Shown: positions 1 to 11,547, counted from the stretch's first letter. The stretch is DNA of 64,000 bases from Corylus avellana (GCF_901000735.1 NC_081542.1:28860358-28924357); one strand, 5' to 3'. Notes: generated by a model not told the origin, from the sequence alone. A program made the numbers and translations.

Positions 1-118
1 GGGGGGAGGCTACAGAGGCTGCTTAGTATGAAATTTCAGAGTAGTTCTCCTCTTTAGTTTAGTTTTTCATTTAGGTTTCGGATTTAGGCCTCGTTTGATT
101 TACAGAGTGTCTAGTCCA

Positions 119-218
119 NNNNNNNNNNNNNNNNNNNNNNNNNNNNNNNNNNNNNNNNNNNNNNNNNNNNNNNNNNNNNNNNNNNNNNNNNNNNNNNNNN
201 NNNNNNNNNNNNNNNNNN
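119..218. other. Assembly gap (100 N)
   Basis: A run of exactly 100 N, the usual placeholder for a scaffold join of unknown length. Order and orientation across it are not proven by sequence. Confidence 0.99.
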
Positions 219-250
219 TATAGGATATAGAATAGAGAAATAATAGCAAC

Positions 251-446
251 TACATTTTTATCCCACAATGTCAATGCATAGTTTCACTCAATATTTTTTT
301 TTATATATAAAAAAAATAAAAACCATGACTAAGCTAATAGTTTATTTGAGATGTCACATCAACATTTTGAGATAAAAATATAATTTTTAACATTACTAAG
401 CAAAATGCGTAGTAATATTTAGGTTACATTGTGGGATAAAAATGCA
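251..446. repeat. Small inverted-repeat (MITE-like) relic
   Basis: The 21-bp stretch at 251-271 reappears in reverse complement at 426-446 (core ATTGTGGGATAAAAATG). The interval between is AT-rich and has no ORF. This fits a decayed miniature inverted-repeat element, but I found no clean target duplication. The rest of 219-813 is AT-rich DNA in which I see no gene. Confidence 0.4.
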
Positions 447-813
447 TCAACTCTTACCTATGCTCTTCTATGATCACTAATTTTTAACATTACTATGTAA
501 AATATGTGAATTAAATTTTTAACATGATATGAGAGCCAAGTTCATAGGTTTAAACCTTATCTCAATCATCTACCCTCATTTCAATTAAATATTTCATGTA
601 TTGGGCATCACCTAATAAAAGAGAGTTAAGCCCACACGTGAGATGAGTATTAAAATATTGATTAAATAATTAAATTTACCTCTTCAATCAGCTTAAACTT
701 TTAAAACAAGTGGTAATTTAACAATTTGATTGAATGACTTTTCCTCCGTCGCTTCAATATTATTGCAAAGATCCCAGACCAAGAACTAAGTCCACTAATT
801 GAGGCAAACATAA

Positions 814-2715
814 TAGGGGTGCAAAGGCGGTTACGGTTAGCGGTTAGTGGCAATAACCGCTAACCGTTAGCGGTTAGTAAATTTCACTAACCGCAACCGC
901 TAACCGCCTAGCGGTTAACGGTTAGCGGTTAGTGGCCGGTTAGCGGTTAGTGAAATAGATAACCGCCCGCTAACCGCTTTTTTAAAATTGGGCTTTTTTT
1001 TTTTTGGCTTTTTTTTACCCTCATTTTTTTTCTTGTATTTTTAATATCTTCTTGGGCCCAATTGCTATAAATATTTGAATTGTCATTGGATCATATGATT
1101 AAGTGTTGATCTTATAAACTTACAAACAAACAAAAATACTTCAATTGTAGTTATAAGTAACACATTGTTTAATCCAATGTCAATTACTTAATTTGATATT
1201 ATATGAATCACATTGTCATTGTCATTGTACATGAATAATTGATTAAGTATTGGAATTGTAATTGGATCATATAGTTAAATATTTATCTTATACATTTATA
1301 TTATTCAATATGCATATAATATAACTATAAGCAATTATATATATATATATATAATTCAAAATTGTTCAAAATTGTTAATTTTCTTTTTTTTTTTCTTTCA
1401 AAAAATGGTTAAATTTCTTTTTCTAAAAAATGTTCAAAAAATACATTAATACTTCAATTGTGATTATAAGTAACACATTGTTGAATCTAATGTCAATTAC
1501 TTAATTTGATATTATATAATCATATAGTCTCATTAAATTATATCATATGATTCATATGATTAACTATTTAAATTCTTATCATATTTACTTATAATCTTTT
1601 TTCTTTGAATTGAACTTAATATCTAATGGTAAATGGTAATGTTCAAACTCCTCCTAAATCCTAAATTCCTAAAGTATCTAATAATGCTTTAATTAAATTG
1701 TAGACTTGTAGTTATAAGTAACATATTGTTTAATTCAATTGAATCAATTGTGATTATCATTGTACATGAATCATATGATTAACTTGTAGACTTATGACTT
1801 ATGAGTTATGTCATATTATATATGTATTATTTATTATTATATAATCATATGATTTAATGATCAAGTCATCATGTGATATAATCATATCAATTATAGTGAT
1901 AATATATAAATTACTAAAATTATAATGATAATACATTAATACTTAAATTATGTTTATAAGTAACACATTGGTCATTGTTTAATCCAATGTCAATTACTTA
2001 ATTTGATATTATATGAATCATATCATCATTGTACATTAATAATATGATTCACTTGAAGTCTTGAATAAAGTATTTGAATTGTCATTGAATTATATGATTA
2101 ACTATTGATATTATACATTTATATTATTCATATACATATGTAGACTTATATAGACTTATAGGTTTATAACATACATTGGAAATAAGTCTCTAGATATTTA
2201 ATTGTTGTATTAGTATGAATTAGCATACTTATGAGTTATGTCATATTATATATGTATAATTTGTTATTATATAATCAAATGATTTAATAATCAATCTCAT
2301 GTGATATAATCATATAAATTATAGTGATAATATATTAATACTCAAATTGTGATTTAATTATTTTTTAAAAAAAAATTGTGATTTAATGATCAAGTGATTA
2401 TATGATATAATCATATAAATTATAGTGATAATATATTAATACTCAAATTGTGATTTAATTATTTTTTAAAAAAATTGTGATTTAATGATCAAGTGATTAT
2501 GTTATATGTATAATTATAAAAATATATTATATAAAAAGGCGGTTAGCGGTTAGCGGTTACGGTTAGTAGATCCAATAACCGCTAACCGCTAGGCGGTTAT
2601 GGCGGTTAGGCGGTTAGCGGTTAATGCGGTTAAACGGTTAGGCGGTTAGGCGGTTGGCGGTTATAGCGGTTAGCGGTTAGCGGGCGGTTAAAAACCGCTC
2701 GCCTTTGCACCCCTA
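814..2715. mobile_element. Non-autonomous hAT-type DNA transposon
   Basis: The two ends are inverted copies of TAGGGGTGCAAAGGCG and are flanked by a perfect 8-bp direct repeat AAACATAA (806-813 and 2716-2723). Eight-base target duplications and TAGGGGTG-type ends are typical of the hAT superfamily. Inside each end lies a dense array of about fifteen GCGGTTA/TAACCGC heptamers in both orientations (about 826-980 and 2537-2700), in the place where hAT transposases bind subterminal repeats. The AT-rich 1.5-kb core has internal repeats: a roughly 50-bp block recurs near 1161, 1470 and 1967, and a roughly 100-bp direct repeat spans about 2333-2520. No transposase ORF is present, so mobility would need a transposase supplied in trans. 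Confidence 0.88.
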
Positions 2716-2723
2716 AAACATAA

Positions 2724-3486
2724 TGCTTGTTCCATGGTGTTTGGAAACAATATTAACGGGCCGTATTCGTTATAAGTGGGCTTACATCAATTGTATAGTT
2801 GCTAATTTCTTGCTACTAAATCAATATTGATCTTTTATGACAACATATAATCAAAGTCTCAAGACTTGTAATCACACTGAAACATATCACAAGATGACAT
2901 TTATTGGACAATTACTAATTCTACTAATTAAACTAAATACTTCAGACTACAAAAGCACTACTCGACAGAAGACTCTAAAGACATGCATGATCTTTAATGA
3001 ACTTCTAATCCTGAAAGGAATGTAACATTCTCCCTATTATCCGACAATAGGATTTTTTTCTTTTTTTTTTTTTTCTTTTTTTTTTCTTTTTTTAACACGG
3101 CTCTAGTCACTTTTTTTTTTTTTTTTTTTTTTTTTATTATTATTATTTTATTTTATTATTTTTTTTTTTTATTTTAGTTTTAAAATTTTTATTTTGTTTA
3201 TTTTTATTATTTTTAATTAGTATATGAATACGTGTTGCTTTTTTAAGGGAGTGGGGGTGAATTTCTGTAAATTTTTGTACAGAAATTATACGGAGGTACC
3301 ATCTCCGTTTTTAGCCATTATCAAGGTACTATTTGTGATACAAAATGAAATCAAGAGGATAAAAAATAAAGTTGTTAAACCACAAGGGTAAAAAAGTATT
3401 TAACCCTAAAAATTAACATACACCTAAAATTTTAGAACAAATTAATTATGTGTATTTTAAAACCAATCCACTGGTGTCGTTCACTG
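2724..3486. other. No gene seen; T-rich low-complexity DNA
   Basis: The stretch is AT-rich, with long T runs at about 3046-3180. From about 3240 to 3415 it resembles, in reverse complement, the element-like sequence near 51030-51180, so this is probably a transposon scrap. No credible coding region is visible. Confidence 0.6.
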
Positions 3487-3532
3487 GTGTTAAAAGTAAA
3501 CACCAGGCTAACCTGGTGTTTACTTTTAACAC
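3487..3532. repeat. Perfect 21-bp inverted repeat, 4-nt loop
   Basis: Positions 3487-3507 and 3512-3532 are exact reverse complements (arm ends GTGTTAAAAG and CACCAGG) separated by CTAA. RNA from either strand would fold into a perfect hairpin. It could be the centre of a small foldback element; I see no longer arms. Confidence 0.85.
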
Positions 3533-4069
3533 ATTTTCAATGCAATCAGTTTCTTTCAGTATCATTCTTTTCTTTGTTTGTTCATTTTATAGGCATCGTG
3601 CTAGGATAGTTGTTGTAGTGGCACATGTATTTCCATCATCTAAGATGGTTTATACGGTTTCATATTGTGTGCAGATGCATCCTGTGATTGGACTATGCGA
3701 AGGCTGTGAAAGGCCTCATCAGCAGCACATTCATCATATATTGTCATCCAAAAGAATTATATATGCTTGTGTTCTTTCCTTGCCTACCTCTTTGTTCTTT
3801 CATTGTTCACTATGGCCTTCTATCTTGGCAAGGTCCAGATAGAGTCTTGGTCGAGTTCATGTGGGGTTTCTTTGGGCTTCCGAGCTTGTCCCGGTAACAT
3901 GCTACTTGAGTTTGTCGATTAATTTGAGAATGAAATGTTCAAACTTGAAAAATTCTTTACAGTTTTTAAAAATAAAAACGATTTCCCAAAAAATTAAAGA
4001 AAAATTTTCGGTCAAACGAAAAATATTTTCCGTTGACTATTATTTTAAGTCATACCAAACACCCGAAAA
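3533..4069. other. No gene supported
   Basis: Two overlapping reading frames of 70-130 codons occur here, but neither shows a recognisable domain, and their composition resembles chance ORFs in slightly GC-richer DNA. A decayed gene fragment cannot be excluded. Confidence 0.5.
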
Positions 4070-4340
4070 TATAAAAAAACATTTTCTAGAAATCATTTTA
4101 CGCTGTAAATCTAATTAATTTTTCATTTTACTCCATTTTCCTTCTTTAGCATCCTAACTTTTCCCCTGATTTTGCTGTCTAGATAGAACTAGTGCCATTC
4201 CGGGTTTGTATATTTGACGGGGGATGAATCCTGATTGACTGGATAAATAAGTTGTAGAAAATCTTGCATCCTTGAAAAACCAGGCGGGGAGGAAAGTCGT
4301 CACGGGGAGGAAAACTGCTGTAATTCTGTACGAGTCGTGC
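4070..4340. repeat. Copy of the flank module found in the NLR units
   Basis: The interval around TTTTGCTGTCTAGATAGAAC and the following GGGGAGGAAAGTCGTCAC is closely similar to 42300-42490, 43590-43640, 50830-50900, 59640-59800 and 61585-61640, all of which lie in the duplicated resistance-gene units. Here it stands about 14 kb outside them, so the module is either a dispersed repeat or a trace of an older, wider cluster. Confidence 0.7.
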
Positions 4341-5059
4341 TGAGTTTAAAAAAATGAGCCGAAATTTGTCATCAAATTCTGTTTTTTTTTTAATAAATGA
4401 ATCTCTCTTGAGCCAAGCTATTTTAAACCGAGTTCGAGCCTATTTGTGAGTGGCTCTATTCACTTACAATCCTACTTACGTCCTAATTAATTATTGACTA
4501 CCTAGGATATGTTTTGTCTTTGCATAACCTAGGCAATTCAAATCTCTTATATATATCTTTTGAGTTGAGTAAAAAAGGAATGCTAGCTTTTGCCATAAAA
4601 TAAAAATAAAAAATAAAAAAAAACTACCCCATGTTCTTGTGTGTGTATAAAAGAAACAGTTACAAGTATTACAATAGATTTAGACATATCAAACTGAAAA
4701 TAACTTACGAGAATTTTCTATATATAGTTTAAGTTTGGTTGTAGGCAAACTAACAGGAATTTAAGCATCTTTTCCAAAATGATAGCTGACTTTCACTGCC
4801 AATTGCAAAAGGTTTTTTGGCCAACTCTTCCAAAGCTTTCCACCCACATTCAGTGTCAGTAGTTACTAAGTTTAATTGGATCCATTTCCAGAATTTCAAT
4901 GCTATATCTAGCTATCCATAAAATAAATAAATAAATCAGATCACTGCAAAAAGTTATTGAACATCATTGACTAATCAATCTTGTCAAATTGCTATAACAT
5001 ACTTTTTGGGTCCAATTAATTAAATAAGGACATCAAACAAAGATCATGGCATGGTAAAT
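4341..5059. other. No gene seen
   Basis: AT-rich intergenic DNA without a supported ORF, RNA gene or clear repeat structure. Confidence 0.6.
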
Positions 5060-5286
5060 TAGGGTCTATTTGAGTTTATGATTTTTAAAAAGTGCAATTT
5101 AAAAATAGTGATTTTAAAATGTGTGATTTGAAAACGTGATTTTTAAAAACGCTTTGGCCTTTAAAATTGTCCGTTTTCAAAGCACCTCCTTATCTCTTGC
5201 AATTTTTTAAAAACATAATTTCAAACAATTCATTTTATGTGATTCACATTTTTTATCTATGATATCACAATGTCAAACGCACCATA
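5060..5286. mobile_element. MITE-like inverted-repeat element
   Basis: The left end TAGGGTCTATTTGA is an imperfect inverted copy of the right end TCAAACGCACCATA. The interior carries TTTTTAAA-type imperfect palindromes and no ORF. It lies end to end with a relative at 5287-5456. Confidence 0.6.
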
Positions 5287-5456
5287 AGGGTCTGTTTGGG
5301 ATTGCGATTTCAAGAAGTGCAATTTAAAAACGCATATTTTTTTTGTATTTTCAAATTGCGATTTTTTAAAAACGTAATCCCAAACTATCAATTTTCTCCG
5401 ATTTGGTTTAAAATCACACTTTTTGTCTTTGAAATCACAATGTCAAACACACCCTA
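5287..5456. mobile_element. MITE-like element, same family as its neighbour
   Basis: The left end AGGGTCTGTTTGGGATTGCG pairs imperfectly with the right end CACAATGTCAAACACACCCT. It shares both termini and interior style with 5060-5286. No ORF. Confidence 0.6.
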
Positions 5457-6615
5457 ACTAAGACATAGAACATACCATAAAAACCGGCGGAAAGAGTACC
5501 AAGAAAAAGATGAATGAGTGTAATGGTGATATATCATAGCTTCTTGAATGCTAATTAAGATGTTAATTTGAAGATTAACTAATTTATCTTTGTGAATAAC
5601 GTTAAACAAACACATTTGTAATTGTAACAATTTTCCATCACAAACTTTGTATTTGATTGTTGTTAAATAAACGCTTTTTATAAAAGTTTAAGTTAATAAG
5701 AATATATAAATTTAATCATTTAATCAATACTTTAATACTCTCATACGTGTAGGCTCGTTCAAACTTTCCAACATGTGAAATTTTAATTTAAAATTTGGTA
5801 AATTGACAAATTAGGATTCGTACTCAAGACTTTTGGCTTTGATATCATAATAAACACTACTTGTTCTAAAAATTTAAGCTTATAAGAATAAGTAATTTAA
5901 TCACCACCGCATATTAGGAGAAGGGGGAAAATATCAAATGCTTTTTAAATTTCATCTTTTGGCCAAAAACTTTTAGTTTGGTCCCTGCCCTTAAAAAGGA
6001 GTCCAAATGGACTCTCGAGCCCTTTTGATCTAGTCCAAGAGCGTGTCGAATCTGGTAAACATGTCTAAGGCAATAAATCCAGTAGTGCTAAATAACATCA
6101 ACTGAAAATGGACAAACAAAACTCAGCTTAATCTTATTCTATTTCTGGACTGTGGTGCACGGCATTGCTAGATGAAGACAATGGTTGCAGATGTAATTAT
6201 CTACATCTTGGCTATTTTCTATACACTCTGGTGCACGGCATTCTTTGTGTATAGCACATGGATTATCTCCATCATGCCTATTTATACACCGATTTAGTGA
6301 TGAGCAGAATCGATATTTCCACCTTTACAATATATACAAATTAAATACATGCTAGTGCATTGTTTAACAAAAATGTCAGAGACGGCACATTAACAAAAAT
6401 CACTGCAAAAAAAAATTTTATCATTAACAACGACATTTATCGCCACTAAAAGTACCATTGTTGACACTAATTATAAGGCTGATGCAACTATTTCGACGCT
6501 AATAAGGCTGATGCTACTACTTCGACGTTAATTAGATCCTAAGCAAGATTCAGTACAATATTCATAAAAGTGCCATTGTCGATTTTCTATAAAACAGTAA
6601 ACACACCCTACCCCG
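5457..6615. other. No gene seen
   Basis: Intergenic DNA. A tract near 6400-6590 (CACTGCAAAA start, then repeated CGACGCTAAT-like words) resembles the edge of a CACTA-type element but lacks a matching second end. No ORF is supported. Confidence 0.5.
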
Positions 6616-7409
6616 GACAAAGTTTTCCTCCAAACTAGGTTGGAGGAACTTCCTCCAACCTAGTCTCTAAAATTGACATGTGTCCTCAAACATGTGCTTC
6701 TCACATGTTTTTTTTAATACCCTAATTTTCACAAACTATAGTTAACTCTACTGTTAGTTTATCTCTCTCACGTTCTCTCTCTCTCTCTCTCTCACTCTCA
6801 TGTTCTCTCTCTCTCCTTCCCCTCCCACATGAGACCAAGCTGTCTTTCCAACCCAAAAAATCTCCACTGCTTGGTATTCAACTTTCACAGCATCCTCTTA
6901 GGGCATGTACTTGCGTTGGCTGCAATTCTGGATTCTGGTGATTTTTAAGAAAAACCCAATCGCCCCTCTTAAAAATCTTTTCTTTTTTTAAAAAAAACTC
7001 TTCCTACCACAGACCACCACCAGAGTCCAGAATTGCAGCCAACGCAAGTACATGCCCTAATTAAGAGGATGCTGTGAAAGTTGAATACCAAGCAGTGGAG
7101 ATCTGGGCTTGCAATGTGAGGAGGGGCTACAAAACATGGTGGGGAAGAGCTGTAGTTAAACTATCAATCAGATTTAACATGTCCAACAATACAGCTCACT
7201 GGAAAACTCCATGGAGAGATTTTTTGGGTTGGAAAGACAACTTGGTCTCGTGTGGGAGGGGAAGGGGAGAGAGAGAAACTAACGGTGGAGTTAACTATAG
7301 TTAGTGGAAATTAAGGTATTAAAAAAAACATGTGAAAAGCACATGTTTGAGAGCACATGTCAATTTTAGAAACTAATTCCTCCAACCTAGTTTGGAGGAA
7401 AACTTTGTC
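6616..7409. mobile_element. Foldback (long inverted-repeat) element
   Basis: The ends are inverted copies beginning GACAAAGTTTTCCTCCAAAC, and the arms stay complementary for most of the element (6616-6900 against 7058-7409). The right arm has about 145 extra bases at roughly 7093-7240. The centre, 6901-7057, is itself an inverted repeat with ends GGGCATGTACTTGCGTTGGC, so the whole forms one long hairpin. The flanks CTACCCCGG and CTACCTCCC may be a decayed 9-bp Mutator-type target duplication (6 of 9 bases match). No transposase frame is present. Confidence 0.78.
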
Positions 7410-7783
7410 TACCTCCCCCCGGCAACCAGCATAACCTCCAGGAAGATGATGTTGCTGCCCATCTTTTGAGACCTTTTTATCATCAGTTGATAAAAAAGAC
7501 AGTCAGTTATAACTGCTCATATGACAAAATTTCAACCATCAAATTCCAAATAAGTTGTAGAAGATCTTGATCCTTAAAACCAAAGCAAAAACTGCTGTAA
7601 TTCTTTTTCTTTTTTTTGTGTAAGAACTGCTGTAATTCTTTCCCACTTCTATAATTGACGAAAAAAACTGACAACAAATTTGGTCAAACCAAGCTGCCAA
7701 AATTAGTTCATATTATTGATCATAGTACAAAAAGATGGGCAAACAAACATGCTTGCAATAAGCTCATCCATTGTGCAGGAAAG

Positions 7784-8302
7784 ATGGGCATAAAACTCCT
7801 TGCAGTTTCTCTCCCTCTCCTTGTGATCTCAATTGCAGTGATCTCAACAGCAGCCGACGAGAAAGGCGAGCCCCTGATAACGAAAACTTGCGGCGGCACG
7901 GAGTTTCCCGACGTTTGCACCTCAGCTTTGGAGTCGGATCCTCGGAGTTCGAGTGCAGATGTTAAGGGGCTTTCAAGGATTGCCTTGGAGTTCAGTGCAA
8001 CAAAGGCAAAAGAGGCTGCCGGAGTTGCCTATAAGTTGATGCAAAATTCATCCGACTATGGGGATTGGTCGAAGAGAACAACATGTTTCGATGGTTATAA
8101 CTTCACCGCAGATAGAATTAAAGGGGAGGGGCTCCAATATTTTGAGGAGGGGAAGTATGAGAAGTCACACCAACCTGTGAATCTTCTTACTGATGACATA
8201 AAATTTTGCACTAGCTTTGGTGTACCACAGTTGGTTGAAACCAACACAATGCTTTCCAGGTTTACTAGTGTTGTAAAGACCATTTTACATCTCCTTTTCT
8301 GA
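7784..8302 (+). CDS. Pectinesterase/invertase inhibitor-like protein
   Basis: The frame is open from 7655, but the ATG at 7784 is chosen because it starts a classical secretory signal peptide (residues 1 to about 24, hydrophobic core LLAVSLPLLVISIAVIS). The product has 172 residues, a normal length for plant invertase/pectin methylesterase inhibitors. The mature part shows the family pattern: an N-terminal hairpin with a cysteine pair (TCGGTEFPDVC), an amphipathic helical stretch (SSADVKGLSRIALEFSATKAKEAA), then a second cysteine pair about 44 residues apart (RTTC and KFC) bracketing a Y..A helix. Family members act in the apoplast or vacuole as small four-helix bundles that block pectin methylesterase or acid invertase; the sequence does not tell which. 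No intron is needed. An AATAAA lies 60 bases past the stop. The middle of the domain, before the second cysteine pair, looks shorter than usual, so a pseudogene or a divergent member is possible. Confidence 0.8.
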   Translation: MGIKLLAVSLPLLVISIAVISTAADEKGEPLITKTCGGTEFPDVCTSALESDPRSSSADVKGLSRIALEFSATKAKEAAGVAYKLMQNSSDYGDWSKRTTCFDGYNFTADRIKGEGLQYFEEGKYEKSHQPVNLLTDDIKFCTSFGVPQLVETNTMLSRFTSVVKTILHLLF

Positions 8303-8362
8303 TTAATTACTGCATGTTTTCTTTTTCACTGATCATGTAGAGACAGTTCTATATGGATTAGA

Positions 8363-8368
8363 AATAAA
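8363..8368 (+). promoter_or_regulatory. Candidate polyadenylation signal
   Basis: A canonical AATAAA downstream of the inhibitor stop codon, at a distance usual for plant 3' UTRs. Confidence 0.45.
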
Positions 8369-8499
8369 TGTATTGACTATTCATTACTCTTTCAGCTATA
8401 GAAATCCAAATAGTTGGAATTATATGCCTCTAATTTAAATTAGATTAATAAAATCACTTTTTCAAGCAAGATCGTATGAACAAAAAATATTTCTCATTC

Positions 8500-8830
8500 A
8501 GAACTGGGTTTTGAGAAGATGAATTAAAAACATGTCCTCTACCTTCAACAACAACCCCTCAAAATCCAAGTATCTAGGCCTACGCATCCTTTTTGGTAAG
8601 CCCAAGAAGGCGGCTTTTCAAAAAAATCTTGATATAGTCCAAGGACAGGTTGGACATTGAAGGGTGGAAAGCAAAAACTCTTTCTCAATCAGCCAAAATT
8701 AGTGCTCCTCAAAACAGTGGCTTCCATCATTCTTACATATGCAATGAGTAGTTTCTTCCTCCCCTTAAGTCTCAGCAGTAAATTAGACAAGATGTTTAAA
8801 GACTTCGGCTCTCAAGAAATCCGTATAATG
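8500..8830 (+). pseudogene. LINE ORF2 relic (after the reverse transcriptase core)
   Basis: The translation in shifting frames carries the conserved order of plant L1 ORF2 just after the RT palm: YLGLRI, then KKAAFQ, then a GWKAKTLSQ-like stretch, then KLVLLKTVASIILTYAMS and LSSKLDKMFKDF. The same order appears in the complete LINE at 56520-56760. There are stops and at least one frameshift, and neither the RT core nor the RNase H end is present. This is a dead fragment from another LINE subfamily. Confidence 0.75.
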
Positions 8831-9660
8831 GGAGATCCTACATTTGACACATTCTATTGTAGGCCAAACTGGCCCAAAGATAACTTGAAATCGCGCTTTT
8901 TATCTATGCACTACAAGAAATGTGACTTAAAAAGTAGCGATTTCAAAAATACAAATTTTAAAAATTGTATTTTTGAAATCGCATTTCCAAACGAACCTTT
9001 ACTCCAACTTAATCGTTCTCGTATTCTCAATAATATAATTATCCAAGTCACTGACTAACTGATCATAGTGCACTAATTCGAACGATAGTAATACGATCAA
9101 ATTATCAATCGAACTCTATAGATTTTTCATTATCGATCATTGTGCAAGACTGAACATCCTATCAATCCTAGTACACTAGTCTCATTGATCGTTCGATCAG
9201 TCAAACTAGTGCATAAGGATAATACAAAATTCATAGAATTCGATTAAAAATAAATAAGGGAAGAATATATTAAACAAAATAAAAAGAGAAAAAATTTACT
9301 AAGAATATAGAAAAATTAATTTTTTAAAGGTTAAAAAAAATTGAAAGGCCAATATGATTTTTTAATGGGCTAGAATAAAAGAAAAAATCCATCGAGTTCA
9401 ATTGACAATAAATAATATATATATATAATAATAAGAAGAAGAAGAAGAAGAATAAAAAAAAAATAGAAAAATAGAAAAGAAAAAAATTATAATTATAACC
9501 GAAAAATTCATTTTTTTTTTTCTATAGGACGTAATTTTAATAGACTAATATAAATTGTTAATAAATTTTTTTTTAAAAAAAAAAAAGAAGTAATACTTAA
9601 ACTATCAGCGTCGACAAGTTGCTGTCGATTCTGATAGTCTAATTATGAGTGTCGACTAAG
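8831..9660. other. No gene seen; possible CACTA-type terminus at 8909
   Basis: AT-rich DNA. CACTACAAGAAA at 8909-8920 matches the common CACTA (En/Spm) terminal sequence, followed by imperfect palindromes to about 8990. I cannot find a second end. Confidence 0.4.
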
Positions 9661-9890
9661 AGCCTATTTGGGATTGTATTTGAAAAATAGAGCTTTTAAG
9701 TCAAAAAGAGCTTTTGTGCAAAAGCTTCATTTTTAAGTTTGTGCAAAAAATGCGTTTTGATTATTTTTAGGCTTTTTGGACTCTTAAAATGGCTTTTAAT
9801 TTTTTTACTAAACAAGTATTTTTTTTTTAAACAAACTTTTTGAGTATTAAAAGCACTTTTAGTCTCCTCAAACGCAATCCCAAACAGGCT
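9661..9890. mobile_element. MITE-like inverted-repeat element
   Basis: The left end AGCCTATTTGGGATTG pairs with the right end CAATCCCAAACAGGCT at 14 of 16 positions. The interior contains A/T-rich repeats of AGAGCTTTT type and no ORF. Confidence 0.65.
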
Positions 9891-10146
9891 ATAAACTGAG
9901 TCGCTGATAATAAGTTGAGCCGACGCTGATATTAAAACTACGCCGTTTTCTAAATAAGAAACGCGGGATCAATTGGCGCTCTTTTTTTTTGCCAAATTTC
10001 AACCCAAGTTATTCTCCCGCAATTTTTTTTCTCACTTTTCTCTCCAGACGACCTTAATTTGCCATTCTCTCTTTTCTCTCTCTTCTCTCTATTACTTTGT
10101 TCTTGCTTGTTTGATTTGGGTAGCTGATTGTGGGTTGATTTTCGAA

Positions 10147-10217
10147 ATGGGCAGTACAGTAATGGAAGAATATGAAGGAGGGATGAGCTCACGACCAAGG
10201 AAGAAGAAATGGGCAAG
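10147..10217 (+). pseudogene. Possible orphan first exon of an unrecognised gene
   Basis: A pyrimidine-rich leader (10016-10110, many TCTC words) precedes an ATG at 10147. The frame codes for 23 residues rich in charge (ends SSRPRKKKWA) and then meets AAG followed by GTGAGG, a good plant splice donor, at 10217/10218. The start, leader and donor together look like the first exon of a spliced gene. No later exon can be recognised before the copia LTR at 10432, so the gene was probably cut off by that insertion, or this is chance. I do not recognise the peptide. Confidence 0.3.
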
Positions 10218-10431
10218 GTGAGGTTTTTTTTGGCTTTTCCTCAGTTACCTCCCTCTCTTTATTTGGTTGGCGCGGCAGAGAAGCGCCTAGGCAGGTGGGT
10301 CACGGGCCCCACGCCGGAAAACCTCATAATCGTTTGGGTCCCTACGTTTTCCGGTGACCAAATACGGTGGAGAGGCTTTTTGGTATGTGTTAATTTCTGT
10401 TGATTTCGTTACATATATGTTTTGATTTGGT

Positions 10432-11276
10432 TGTGTAGGAAATAATTTTGGATGGTGCACAAATTCTCATTGATATAAAATTATTACAATCTAAAAATTA
10501 ACAATAAAATAAATAAAATACAAGAGATGAAAAGTAGAGTATGGAAAGATCTCACAATGTGCTATAGAATCACACAAGAGCGTTGTCCTTAAAGGTTGAT
10601 TCGTGCCTCCCGGAGTGTATAACTCGGTGCGATCGGATCCTTTGACACGCAACCTCCCAGGATTAGACTATAGCGTTTACCTTCGTTAAGGACGCACTTC
10701 CAAATAACGAAGAGTAATAGAACAACCCAATTATCAAAGTAGATGAGGGATTTCGGAATATTGTTTTGTAGAAAAACTAACAATATAACATATAGCTTTC
10801 TAGCTCAGAAAACCAAAGGGTTTAACAAGAGAAAGTAATATATAATATATCCAAAAAAATATATATATATCTTTGGAGAACTCAATATATATATATATCT
10901 ATATGCATAAGTACAGTTGTGCCTTATATAAACAAAACATAAAACCAATGTTATGACCAACGGTCATAATAAACATAAATGCCATAAAAGCTTGGTCAAC
11001 ACCATTTTTCCAAGCAACGGTCAAACAATAGAAAACTAAATTAAAGTGATTTTATTTTCCATAAAACTATTTAATACCCAACGGTAATAAATATTAATAA
11101 TAAACCATAACTGAATAATAAAGATTGTTTGTAAACAATATTAATGTCCAAACCGTTAAACCAAAATGATTAAAGCTATTTTTATTTCTCATAAAAACTC
11201 ATGAAGATAATAATATCAAATAATAAAATGGTTTCAAAGGACCGAAAAATGAATGTTTGTAACACATGTTACAACA
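10432..11276 (-). mobile_element. Ty1/copia LTR (3' LTR, minus strand)
   Basis: Read on the minus strand the segment starts TGTTGTAACATG right after a purine-rich tract (GTGGGGGAT) and ends in CTACACA. This is the normal layout of polypurine tract followed by a 3' LTR. The outer (left) boundary is less sure because the partner LTR is missing. Confidence 0.65.
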
Positions 11277-11286
11277 ATCCCCCACA
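11277..11286 (-). other. Polypurine tract of the copia relic
   Basis: On the minus strand a G-rich tract lies directly before the LTR start, the position where plus-strand DNA synthesis is primed. Confidence 0.6.
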
Positions 11287-11547
11287 TGTTACAAACATTG
11301 AAATAAGAGGAGATTGAAAGCATGCATCGATGTGGTACTAGGAGGTTTTAACCACACCTAGGATTAATAAGTTAGGAACTTAATGAATTGTGGTAGAGTT
11401 TGACTCTTTTAACCAAATCCATAAGTTAATCAAACTTATCACCCACATAACTTTCTCCAAAACAAATCAAATCAAATTAAATCAAAGAAATCGGGTTGTT
11501 CTATAGCGGGTTGGCGCCTTATACAGGCCATGCGCCTCTGGGTTTCA

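Noticed and set aside
814..2715. Interstitial telomere repeat
   Set aside because: The heptamer GCGGTTA is not the plant telomere unit TTTAGGG, occurs in both orientations, and lies within clear transposon ends.
3450..3897. Overlapping ORFs of 130 and 69 codons on the plus strand
   Set aside because: No domain, no homologous pattern that I can name, and the first begins in the perfect hairpin; more likely chance frames.
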